The translations under genes and the position numbers were made by a program. This document shows, one piece after another, positions 1 to 6,684 of a DNA stretch of 12,012 bases. Position 1 is the stretch's first letter, and each line of letters begins with the position of its first letter. This DNA comes from Gammaproteobacteria bacterium (GTDB taxonomy: Bacteria > Pseudomonadota > Gammaproteobacteria > UBA6429 > Thiohalophilaceae), in NCBI GenBank assembly GCA_029882235.1, contig JAOULB010000026.1, positions 1 to 12,012 on the forward strand, given 5' to 3'. The notes under the pieces are model-generated. The model saw only the letters and a list, made by a program, of their open reading frames with translations, did no database searches and was not told where the DNA came from.

Positions 1-508
1 CTCTGGGGCTACCAAATGTATAAAGATTTGTCTGTGCAATATTGCGGTGCCTTATCCAGTCTGCTGCCATCGTCGCCAGAGCACCACCAAGACTGTGGCC
101 GACACAATGGACGCGAGTGGGATTAAAGCCATGGAAAAAGCGTGAAATATCAGCTTCAAATGATTTAAAAACTTTATTAAATCCCTGGTGTACCTGTTTA
201 CCTGTGGACGATGTCTGAATTCCAATATTCAAATCAGTTAGAATAAGATCGCGAAATAAATCATCAGTTCCTCTGATCGAAAGTAAAGCCTCACCTTCAA
301 ACTTACCCTTGCCTTTAGCAATTACACCAAACCCGGAGCGATATTTAAATATAAATGCTCCAGCCTTACCTTCAAATCTTGAAGCCGCATCAAGTTGAAA
401 ATTGTCCGTAAGTGATGAATGAAAATATCTTGCGACATTACTACTATCAATGATGTCGTAAACATTTTTTGCAGCTAATGCCGCTTCTATAGGCGATAAT
501 TGAGCCAT
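1..508 (-). CDS. Class 3 (alpha/beta) lipase, 3' end cut off by window
   Basis: The frame starts with ATG at 508 and stays open to the window edge, giving the first 169 residues. It is a triacylglycerol or phospholipid lipase of the fungal-lipase-like class 3 family. The nucleophile elbow GHSLGG has its catalytic Ser at residue 139 (bases 92-94). The family block SIRGTDD lies around residues 80-86 and the TFGSPR block, which follows the elbow in this family, closes the visible part. The catalytic Asp and His lie beyond the window. There is no obvious N-terminal signal peptide (it begins MAQLSPIEAALAAKN), so export would need a dedicated secretion system. A good ribosome site, GGAGG, sits just upstream. 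The preceding gene on the same strand ends 23 bases away, so the two are almost certainly co-transcribed. The family call is secure; the role as a secreted effector is inference from the neighbour. Confidence 0.9.
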   Translation of the reverse strand, partial: MAQLSPIEAALAAKNVYDIIDSSNVARYFHSSLTDNFQLDAASRFEGKAGAFIFKYRSGFGVIAKGKGKFEGEALLSIRGTDDLFRDLILTDLNIGIQTSSTGKQVHQGFNKVFKSFEADISRFFHGFNPTRVHCVGHSLGGALATMAADWIRHRNIAQTNLYTFGSPR

Positions 509-531
509 CCTTTCCTCCAAATTAAATAATT

Positions 532-1002
532 TTAATTAACTTTACATTTTCCCCAAATAATTTTGTAACCAATTTCCTGCTTTGTTTCTTCATTTGTTAG
601 CTCACAGCTAATATTGATTGGCTTGCCTAGCTCACCATCAGTATCATAATTATGTTTACTCATTTCCCAACCAACATGCTCTTTACCAGCGTGTTCAATA
701 ACTAACTTCTGTGGAATACGTGGTTCTACTGGAGCTATTTTATTAACTGAGTTTGTGAACCTTGCTTTAAAATTAAACATCCCTCTCGAGTCCGTGGTAG
801 TCGTATCTGTGTATGGTTTATCGCCCAATTTCGCGGTGCGCACGATCCTGGCACCCGCTACCGGTTTACCCTGCAAGGTCACCACCCCATTTACTTCTGA
901 AAACAAACACACCTTCATAAAGTCAAACAGTCCCATACTCACCTCAGTTGTTAAGCTAAACAGCACGGCTGAATAGAATATTATTTTCTTCCAATTGCTC
1001 AA
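532..1002 (-). CDS. DUF6795-like protein, putative partner of the lipase
   Basis: This 156-residue protein has a core that resembles DUF6795, a carboxypeptidase-regulatory-like beta-sandwich: VCLFSEVNGVVTLQGKPVAGA followed by a TDTTTTDSRGMFNFKA stretch, the pattern of a module that presents a fold rather than an active site. The start is ambiguous. From the ATG at 1002 the protein begins with KK and a hydrophobic run (residues 5-17), resembling a signal peptide, with only a weak, distant GGTGA upstream. From the ATG at 936 it begins MGLFDFMKV, with a strong GAGGTGAG directly before it, and would lack the leader. It lies 23 bases upstream of the lipase gene. I know no enzymatic function for this family. 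A role as chaperone, adaptor or immunity protein for the lipase is inferred from position alone. Confidence 0.78.
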   Translation of the reverse strand: MSNWKKIIFYSAVLFSLTTEVSMGLFDFMKVCLFSEVNGVVTLQGKPVAGARIVRTAKLGDKPYTDTTTTDSRGMFNFKARFTNSVNKIAPVEPRIPQKLVIEHAGKEHVGWEMSKHNYDTDGELGKPINISCELTNEETKQEIGYKIIWGKCKVN

Positions 1003-1071
1003 TTTTTCACCAATTCATCCAGCTGTACAAAATTTGTTCAATTATGAATATTGTTCCCGGTCATCCAGTCT

Positions 1072-1464
1072 ATGACCGATTTGAACTCAAGACAATATGA
1101 TCGCTACAATCCCCAAGACTTAGGCACATCATCAATGAGGCTGTGTGGAAATATGAAACTATGGATTGTTATTGTTGCAACTTTTGGGTTGGTTGGTTTC
1201 GGAATGATGAGCTTGCCGGTGGCTGCAATTGCCTATGACCTCACCTCACGACATCGAGGCCGAAAATTCACAGTAATTCAGGATCGCCTGCATATTGGCT
1301 TTTCATTTCTACTACCTGCGGTCTGTCTAACTGCGCTTGTGCTTATATGGTATGCCTATATAAAAGACCTCAACTCAATGCATTACTGGTGGATTGCCTT
1401 ACCTGTTCCTTTTTTCACACTCTACTTTATATTTATTACAGGCTTTGAGAAGAAATGGTGGTGA
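1072..1464 (+). CDS. Small three-helix membrane protein of unknown function
   Basis: I do not recognise the family. From the ATG at 1072 the product has 130 residues. It shows a hydrophobic helix starting at MKLWIVIVATFGLVGFGM, a basic loop (TSRHRGRKF), a second helix around the sequence FSFLLPAVCLTALVLIWYAY, and a third near the C-terminus (WWIALPVPFFTLYFIFI) that ends in FEKKWW. That pattern suggests an inner-membrane protein. The start is uncertain: the open frame extends to a TTG at 1051, and ATGs at 1072, 1135 and 1153 are possible. None has a good ribosome site. The ATG at 1153 would begin right at the first helix. It stands alone between the divergent lipase operon and the downstream hydrolase, 74 bases away. 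The regular alternation of helices and loops argues for real coding. Confidence 0.6.
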   Translation: MTDLNSRQYDRYNPQDLGTSSMRLCGNMKLWIVIVATFGLVGFGMMSLPVAAIAYDLTSRHRGRKFTVIQDRLHIGFSFLLPAVCLTALVLIWYAYIKDLNSMHYWWIALPVPFFTLYFIFITGFEKKWW

Positions 1465-1538
1465 TTGACCATTGGCTTTTAAGCTATTTACGTTTTACAC
1501 TGTCCAGACTTGATATTTTTTAGACACAGGGAAGTTTT

Positions 1539-2462
1539 ATGTCATCTATCCACGCCCAGAAAAATGATCAACCGAAAAGTGTTCCGACTATATTACGCTG
1601 GCTGCGTATGTCGTTCCGGCTGCAGTCTTTAATCTCCAATACCTGGGCGGCGCGGCGGGCTTATCGGTTCTGGTTTATGTCGCCACGTTATACCGTTCCT
1701 GCACGGGAATTAGACTGGGTCAAATCTGGCCGTAATATTCAAATGCCGCATGCGCATGGCCCAATTAACCTATATATATGGGGTGAGGGCGAGGAAACTA
1801 TTCTATTACTGCATGGCTGGAGTGGCCGCGGTAGTCAGATGGGGGCCTTTGCTGAACCTCTGGTTGCGGCAGGTTATCGTGTCATTGCGATGGATGCACC
1901 CGGTCATGGCCAGACGCCCGGCAAGGCAACAACACTGTTCAAGATCAGCGAGGCCGTTACTGATGTCGCCAAGACCTATAGCCCGATTAAAGCCATTGTT
2001 GCCCATTCCTTTGGTGGTTTTGTGCTCGCCTATAGCTTAAAACATGCCGCCTTAACAATTGATAAGGCCGTCTGCATTAGCACCCCAGCCCGTGCTGAGT
2101 TCTTGCTTGATAGTTTTTGTAACACCTTACAACTCAATGACATTGTACGAAACAAATTTCTTGCTTATTTTGAACGCGATTTTGGCGATGATATCTGGCA
2201 GCGCATGAATATTGATACCAATGTGAGTCAGCTCAATGTACCTGCTTTAATTATTCATGATAAAGATGATAAAGAAGTTCCCTATGAACTCAGTGAAGGT
2301 TTAGCCGCTGCCTGGCCAGACGCACAATTACATTTAACGGAGAAGCTTGGGCATCGACGTATTCTTCGTAGTGATTCTGTATTGAACACTGTTGTAAATT
2401 TTATTGTCGATGAAACGCAAAATAAGCAACACCACACGCAGGAACAGGAAATCCTCGTTTAG
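1539..2462 (+). CDS. Alpha/beta-fold hydrolase
   Basis: This 307-residue cytoplasmic serine hydrolase has a complete catalytic set. The oxyanion-hole motif LLLHGWSGRG is at residues 89-98, MDAPGHG at 118-124, and the nucleophile elbow AHSFGG has Ser157. The acid is probably Asp244 in HDKDDKEVP, and the base His272 in KLGHRR. The N-terminal 70 residues are basic and contain an amphipathic, aromatic-rich stretch (LRMSFRLQSLISNTWAARRAYRFW) before the core fold, without a clear signal peptide. The start has a good ribosome site, AGGGAAG, four bases before the ATG. The substrate cannot be read from sequence; this broad family includes esterases, lipases and haloalkane-dehalogenase-like enzymes. 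It converges on the methyltransferase gene, whose stop is 21 bases away on the other strand. No terminator is visible between them. Confidence 0.92.
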   Translation: MSSIHAQKNDQPKSVPTILRWLRMSFRLQSLISNTWAARRAYRFWFMSPRYTVPARELDWVKSGRNIQMPHAHGPINLYIWGEGEETILLLHGWSGRGSQMGAFAEPLVAAGYRVIAMDAPGHGQTPGKATTLFKISEAVTDVAKTYSPIKAIVAHSFGGFVLAYSLKHAALTIDKAVCISTPARAEFLLDSFCNTLQLNDIVRNKFLAYFERDFGDDIWQRMNIDTNVSQLNVPALIIHDKDDKEVPYELSEGLAAAWPDAQLHLTEKLGHRRILRSDSVLNTVVNFIVDETQNKQHHTQEQEILV

Positions 2463-2483
2463 TTTTATTTATTATTAATCCTT

Positions 2484-3131
2484 TTATTCAGGCTTTACAT
2501 AAACCTGACTCAACCAGATGAACGTTTTCGCTTCATATGCTTTTTCAAAGCCTTCTTCTTCAATCCAGTTTTGAATAGCTTCCGGATTATGCGCATAGGG
2601 TCGGAAGCTCGATCCGATCAGCTTAAGCATGATTGCGCCAAAACCCATAGCCGCACGAATAAACCAGCGATAACGAGGATAACTGAGCGCATAGACACGT
2701 TTTGTTTTTTCGACGGATCGATGTACTAAGGTGTTGGCATCGGGATAACAGCACACCACTTTATCAAGCAGGGTGATATCTGCGGCTTCAATATCTGCAA
2801 GGTGTTCAATAAAATCACCCTGAATATAGTTAACGCGATCAGCCAGACCGCGATCCCTGGCCCATTCATGTGCTTCCTTGATCATGTCTTCGGCCAGATC
2901 AATACCCGTTGCAGATGCCGCACCCTGTTCCAGTAAATGCATGTGCAGGTGACCCACACCACTGCCAATTTCCAGAATTGTTGCCTGTTTGTAAGCCGCC
3001 TGTTCAATACCCGCAAGGAGATTCTTCTGCGAGGGCTCAAAACCTTTTTTGCTGAAACGCTTGCGATAACTGCGCGCAAAGCGCGAAAACAGGCGACCGC
3101 CAGAGCGGGAATGTGGACAACAGCACGTCAT
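2484..3131 (-). CDS. Class I SAM-dependent methyltransferase
   Basis: This 215-residue protein has a Rossmann-fold methyltransferase core. Motif I is LEIGSGVG at residues 53-60, the acidic SAM-ribose ligand is Asp78 in TGIDLA, and the motif with GDF lies at 105-107. A strand containing LLDKVVCCYPD at 121-131 sits at the motif IV position. That last stretch and the helix after it (ALSYPRYRWFIRAAMGF) resemble the Mg-protoporphyrin O-methyltransferase type (BchM/ChlM) more than ubiquinone-type enzymes, but nothing around it points to chlorophyll synthesis. The N-terminus carries a CCCPH cluster (residues 3-7) and a very basic stretch ending KKGFEPSQKNLL. The substrate is unknown. The ATG at 3131 has no clear ribosome site. 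The gene is divergent from the PAQR gene at 3238. Confidence 0.88.
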   Translation of the reverse strand: MTCCCPHSRSGGRLFSRFARSYRKRFSKKGFEPSQKNLLAGIEQAAYKQATILEIGSGVGHLHMHLLEQGAASATGIDLAEDMIKEAHEWARDRGLADRVNYIQGDFIEHLADIEAADITLLDKVVCCYPDANTLVHRSVEKTKRVYALSYPRYRWFIRAAMGFGAIMLKLIGSSFRPYAHNPEAIQNWIEEEGFEKAYEAKTFIWLSQVYVKPE

Positions 3132-3184
3132 AGCTAAATTTTATGTGATTTATCGGCAAATTCCGAGCCAATACCTTTAATAAA

Positions 3185-3196
3185 GTCATTAATGAC
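3185..3196. promoter_or_regulatory. Perfect 12-bp palindrome in divergent gap
   Basis: GTCATTAATGAC is a perfect inverted repeat in the 106-base gap between the divergent methyltransferase (start 3131) and PAQR (start 3238) genes. It is followed at once by AT-rich, -10-like sequence (TATATC at 3200-3205). The placement would suit an operator acting on one or both genes. No regulator is identified, and a 12-bp palindrome in AT-rich DNA can arise by chance. Confidence 0.3.
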
Positions 3197-3237
3197 ACTA
3201 TATCTTTATATTGACGTCTGAACTGGGAAAATATTTT

Positions 3238-3933
3238 ATGGATTTATCACCAATTATCGCCATCCCCGGTTTTAGCGAACCCTTCAGCTCACTATTACAT
3301 CTACTCGCTGCTGCAGTGTTTCTTGTATTAGGTGTTGCACTGGTAAGTTATGGTCGCGGTCATCCCGGTCGTGTTGCCTCCTTAATCATTTTTATATTTT
3401 CTGTCGTATTTCTTCTCTCAATGAGTGGTGTATTTCATTTACTTGAGCCTGGTAGCACAGGGCGTATGGTATTACAGCGCCTGGATCATGCCGGCATATT
3501 CTTATTAATTGCCGGTACATTTACACCAATCCATAGCATCTTGTTCAAAGGTGTGCACCGCTGGGGAGTGCTTGGTCTGGTCTGGGGCATTGCGCTGAGC
3601 AGTATTGTTTTAAAGACGATCTTTTTCAACGACATGGCGGAATGGTTAAGCCTGAGTTTATATCTTGGGCTCGGCTGGTTTGGCGCCGTTACTGGTATTC
3701 TTTTGTATCAACGCCATGGTTATAAGTATATTAAAACACTTATTTATGGTGCGGTTGCCTATACCGCCGGTGCCGTACTTGAATTTATGCGCTTTCCGGA
3801 GCTTATCCCTGGCATTATTGGCCCACATGAGCTGTTCCATATCGCCGTTTTATTTGGCATTGGTTACCACTTTGCCTTTGTCTATCGCTGCACACGTACC
3901 GCGGTGCTCCCCACAAGGCTAAAAACAGCATAA
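3238..3933 (+). CDS. Hemolysin III / PAQR family seven-helix membrane protein
   Basis: This is an inner-membrane protein of the PAQR/TrhA family, with seven predicted hydrophobic helices across 231 residues. The conserved polar residues that form the metal site in this superfamily are present: SGVFH with His67, RLDHAG with Asp83 and His84, and the last-helix pair GPHELFH with His197 and His201, followed by GIGYHFAF. Bacterial members affect membrane fluidity or energy state; the old hemolysin name does not imply toxicity. I chose the ATG at 3238. The open frame runs back to a TTG at 3211, but that adds nine residues with no family character, and a GGGAAAA element lies before the ATG. The length fits the usual 210-230 residues. 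It stands alone on its strand, with about 340 bases before the next large gene. Confidence 0.9.
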   Translation: MDLSPIIAIPGFSEPFSSLLHLLAAAVFLVLGVALVSYGRGHPGRVASLIIFIFSVVFLLSMSGVFHLLEPGSTGRMVLQRLDHAGIFLLIAGTFTPIHSILFKGVHRWGVLGLVWGIALSSIVLKTIFFNDMAEWLSLSLYLGLGWFGAVTGILLYQRHGYKYIKTLIYGAVAYTAGAVLEFMRFPELIPGIIGPHELFHIAVLFGIGYHFAFVYRCTRTAVLPTRLKTA

Positions 3934-4004
3934 AAGCGACTTAATTCCCTGATTACATTGTGTTTTCTGCTCATTTGCTGATATCCATATAAAAAAATAT
4001 AGAT

Positions 4005-4032
4005 TTGATCTTTCCTTTGAAATCAATACAAT
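4005..4032 (+). promoter_or_regulatory. Sigma-70-like promoter
   Basis: TTGATC (4005-4010) and TACAAT (4027-4032) are separated by 16 bases, a good match to the housekeeping consensus. A transcript would begin near 4039, inside a small hairpin-forming repeat GCGGA / TCCGC (4036-4040 and 4049-4053, loop of 8). It lies in the 341-base gap after the PAQR gene (3934-4274) and would drive the micro-ORF at 4107 and probably the metallopeptidase at 4275. The rest of that gap is AT-rich, with no other feature I can support. Confidence 0.45.
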
Positions 4033-4106
4033 AGCGCGGAACCAAATCTCCGCCTGAAACGTGTTTATAGTCAGGTTCATAATAATAATACGTAAAGAGA
4101 GACGCT

Positions 4107-4184
4107 ATGAAAGAAAACTCGGTATCCATCTTTTTCTACACCATGTTGTTCCTGGTGATCTTTTTTGTTTCCCTGTCTGGTTAA
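4107..4184 (+). CDS. Micro-ORF, 25-residue single-helix membrane peptide
   Basis: An ATG at 4107 opens a 25-codon frame ending in TAA at 4182-4184. It is preceded by an AAAGAGAG ribosome-site-like element at 4094-4101. The product begins MKENSVSIFFY and then runs into an uninterrupted hydrophobic stretch (MLFLVIFFVSL) that would just span a membrane, ending SG. It lies about 70 bases after a promoter-like sequence and 90 bases before the metallopeptidase gene. Its function is unknown: it could be a small membrane protein, a translated leader or a chance frame in AT-rich DNA. The combined start, ribosome site and helix design make it worth listing, but evidence is limited. Confidence 0.4.
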   Translation: MKENSVSIFFYTMLFLVIFFVSLSG

Positions 4185-4274
4185 GCATCTTTAGTTCTTT
4201 CCTGCTTCAGCTTTTTATAAATAATTCGCGGTTCATATTTTGTTTAAGCATTTAGTCTGGCCTATAGTGTTGTT

Positions 4275-5297
4275 ATGTCGGTGCAACGCAAACAACTCGA
4301 TAAACTTGGACGCAAAGAATTATTAGACTTACGCATTTGTGATCTTGATATTCAGATCACCGATAGTCCATTAGCACCACGCATTGATCAACTTTATCAA
4401 GAACTCACGGCACATCAGTTCAAATTTAAACCGCACTTCTGGTTATCCGATGACTGGTTTTGTCCAGATGGTATAACTGGCGTTGCGATCCCTTTTTATC
4501 TAGCGCATAAAAAACTGATTCAACTGGAGCGAGCCTTAACCATGGATGTTGAAGGCGGCGATAAGCAGTGGTGTATGAACCTGCTTCGCCATGAAACTGC
4601 TCATGCCTTACTCAATGCCTATAAACTGGAAAAAAGAAAAGACTGGCAAAAGATGTTTGGCAATCCCAATAAAAAATATCCGAACACCTACTGGCCCAAG
4701 CCCTATGACAAACGCTTTGTGCTCAATCTACCTAACTGGTATGCGCAAAGCCATCCGCATGAAGACTGGGCCGAAACCTTTGCCGTCTGGTTGCGCCCCA
4801 ACTCCGACTGGCGACATCGCTATGCCGACTGGCCTGCAATCAAAAAATTAAATTATATTGATCAGTTAGCGGATGAAATTAGGCGCCAGCCACCAAAACT
4901 AAAATCAAGAAAAACTGAACACCCATTTAAGCAGATCAAAACAACACTGGGTGAATATTATGAAGAAAAAGTACAACGTTATGATGCCGATGGTCCTGAG
5001 TTTATTGATCGTGACCTGTACAAACTCTTCGGCCATCCCAAAAAGGGCAAACAATCTCCAAAGGCCTCCACCTTTCTTATGAATGTACGCAAAGACGTGA
5101 TTGAATCTGTCGAATACTGGGGCGGAGAATACCGCTACCGCATCGACCGTACCATCCGGAACATGGCTCGACGCGCCGATGAACTTGAGTTACAACTCTA
5201 CTGGGATGCGGATAAGGTAAAGACTGAGCTGGTAGCCTGTTTAACGATGTTGGTAGTGGATAAGATGTTGAAAGATGGGTTTCATATTACATTGTGA
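4275..5297 (+). CDS. Putative zinc-binding metallopeptidase (HExxH)
   Basis: This 340-residue cytoplasmic protein resembles the 'putative zinc-binding metallo-peptidase' family (Peptidase_Mx type). The zinc motif is HETAH (His106, Glu107, His110). The downstream block SHPHEDWAETFAVWL (159-173) supplies Glu/Asp residues, of which Glu163 or Glu167 would be the third ligand, as in gluzincins. The stretch with YWPKPYDKRF between the two motifs fits the family too. No signal peptide or membrane helix is seen. The C-terminal 140 residues are charged and helical, ending in a hydrophobic segment (LVACLTMLVVDKML). The ATG at 4275 has no obvious ribosome site, though there is no better start nearby. 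The ATP-grasp gene follows after 218 bases on the same strand. The natural substrate is not known to me. Confidence 0.82.
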   Translation: MSVQRKQLDKLGRKELLDLRICDLDIQITDSPLAPRIDQLYQELTAHQFKFKPHFWLSDDWFCPDGITGVAIPFYLAHKKLIQLERALTMDVEGGDKQWCMNLLRHETAHALLNAYKLEKRKDWQKMFGNPNKKYPNTYWPKPYDKRFVLNLPNWYAQSHPHEDWAETFAVWLRPNSDWRHRYADWPAIKKLNYIDQLADEIRRQPPKLKSRKTEHPFKQIKTTLGEYYEEKVQRYDADGPEFIDRDLYKLFGHPKKGKQSPKASTFLMNVRKDVIESVEYWGGEYRYRIDRTIRNMARRADELELQLYWDADKVKTELVACLTMLVVDKMLKDGFHITL

Positions 5298-5515
5298 ATT
5301 TTTTATACATATAAAAGTATCGACGTCTTTGATCAGCCGAGCATTGGCGGCGGAATTTTCAAGGAAATGTGCACAAAACTTACACATCCCCTGGCCCGAT
5401 CCCACGACCGAATGCAGAGGGAACGAATTAATCTCAAAACCCCAAATATAAACCCTAAAAAACCCGCGCAACCGTCCGCCATTAATAAAAGGAATTTCTA
5501 CTCAATCAGGCATGT

Positions 5516-6532
5516 ATGAAGAAACTACGGGTGATGATGTTAGTCCATCCAGAGATGGAACCGCTGGAACATCTGACCGATCCTAAAGATCCTGAATATC
5601 TCAAACGCGAAACTGAGATCGATGTGCGACGCGCATTACTCAAGCTCGGCCATGAACTTGAGGTAGTCTGCGTTGATGATGAGATAAACCCCATACGTGA
5701 TGTTATTTCTAAATGGAAACCCGATATCGCCTTTAATTTGCTAGAAGATTTTGCCGGGGATGGCGCACTTGATTTTTACATTGTTAGTTATCTCCATATG
5801 GCCGGGATTCCTTTTACAGGTTGTAATCCGCGCGGCATGATGTTGGCCCGTGATAAGGCCTTGTCGAAAAAGATTTTACATTTTCATCGTATTAAAGTGC
5901 CTGAATTTCAGATATTCCCATATGGTAAAAAAATCAAATCGGCCAAGTTAAAAAGTCTTCCTTATCCAATGATTGTAAAATCAAATATAGAACAGGGTTC
6001 GGTCGGTATATCACAAGCCTCATATGTAACGAATGATAAAGATCTTATTCACCGAGTTGAACAACTTCATGCAATGACATTGGGAGATGCTATTGCAGAA
6101 CAATATATAGATGGCCGTGAGCTATATGTTGGTGTGATGGGTAACAAACAACTTGAGGTGTTACCTGTACGTGAATTGATATTTGATCAGCACTCTAGTC
6201 AGGAGCAACGTATTGCCACTTATAATGTGAAATGGAATGACCGTTATAGAGAAAAAATCGGCTTTAAATACAGCTTTGCAAATGATATTGGCAAAAGGAT
6301 TGAGTCAAACATCAAAAAAATGTCTCGTCGCATTTATCGAAAATTATTACTCAGTGGTTATGCTCGTCTGGATTTCCGCATGGATTCGCAGGGTGAAGTC
6401 TATGTGCTTGAAGCCAACCCCAATGCTGCGATTACCCACGACGATGACCTGGCATTATCCGCAAAAAAGGCAGGTTATGATTATCCAAAATTCATTACTC
6501 GACTGCTCCAGCTAGGGCTTAAAGCAGCCTGA
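5516..6532 (+). CDS. ATP-grasp ligase, D-Ala-D-Ala ligase-like
   Basis: This 338-residue enzyme should use ATP to activate a carboxylate and join it to an amine. The ATP-grasp order is present: the preATP domain with MLVHPE at the N-terminus and NLLEDFAGDG (74-83); ARDKALSKKIL (111-121); the ATP-binding lysine in MIVKS (Lys155) with the glycine loop GSVGI (161-165); the adenine-contacting AEQYIDGREL (194-203); and metal-ligand blocks YARLDFRMD (282-290) and EANPN (299-303). In D-Ala-D-Ala ligases the last block reads EVNTxPG and is followed by residues binding the second alanine. Here it is EANPNAAI, so a different acceptor is likely and the name Ddl would be misleading. The ATG follows CAGG five bases upstream. 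The metallopeptidase lies 218 bases upstream, in a gap with no clear promoter or terminator. Confidence 0.88.
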   Translation: MKKLRVMMLVHPEMEPLEHLTDPKDPEYLKRETEIDVRRALLKLGHELEVVCVDDEINPIRDVISKWKPDIAFNLLEDFAGDGALDFYIVSYLHMAGIPFTGCNPRGMMLARDKALSKKILHFHRIKVPEFQIFPYGKKIKSAKLKSLPYPMIVKSNIEQGSVGISQASYVTNDKDLIHRVEQLHAMTLGDAIAEQYIDGRELYVGVMGNKQLEVLPVRELIFDQHSSQEQRIATYNVKWNDRYREKIGFKYSFANDIGKRIESNIKKMSRRIYRKLLLSGYARLDFRMDSQGEVYVLEANPNAAITHDDDLALSAKKAGYDYPKFITRLLQLGLKAA

Positions 6533-6684
6533 CTAAGCCATTGATTCAATAGTCAATTTTACTTTTCTCCTCACCATCCTGTCATTTCATAATGCAATAA
6601 TAAATTTTCTAAAATTCAGCCAGTTAGAGACGATATATTAATTAGCACATTAGAAAATGTCGTTTTTGCGCGCAGGGTGTAGTT

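Noticed and set aside
755..976. A 73-residue plus-strand open frame
   Set aside because: It lies antisense within the DUF6795-like gene, has no ribosome site and has no recognisable domain.
2937..3137. A 66-residue plus-strand open frame inside the methyltransferase gene
   Set aside because: It is the antisense shadow of a clearly coding frame.
3211..3237. TTG start for the PAQR protein
   Set aside because: The ATG at 3238 gives the usual family length, and the extra nine residues show no conserved character.
4061..4255. A 64-residue open frame rich in Ile and Phe in the gap before the metallopeptidase
   Set aside because: It overlaps the better-supported micro-ORF in another frame and has no ribosome site; its hydrophobicity fits AT-rich DNA read out of frame.
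5241..5471. A 76-residue open frame on the minus strand
   Set aside because: It overlaps the end of the metallopeptidase antisense and extends into the gap, with no family features or convincing start.
6541..6557. TTGAT...GTCAA, resembling an FNR/Crp site before the histidine kinase
   Set aside because: The half-sites are two bases too far apart for the consensus and the second arm is GTCAA, not ATCAA; it lies in AT-rich sequence close to the end of the upstream gene.
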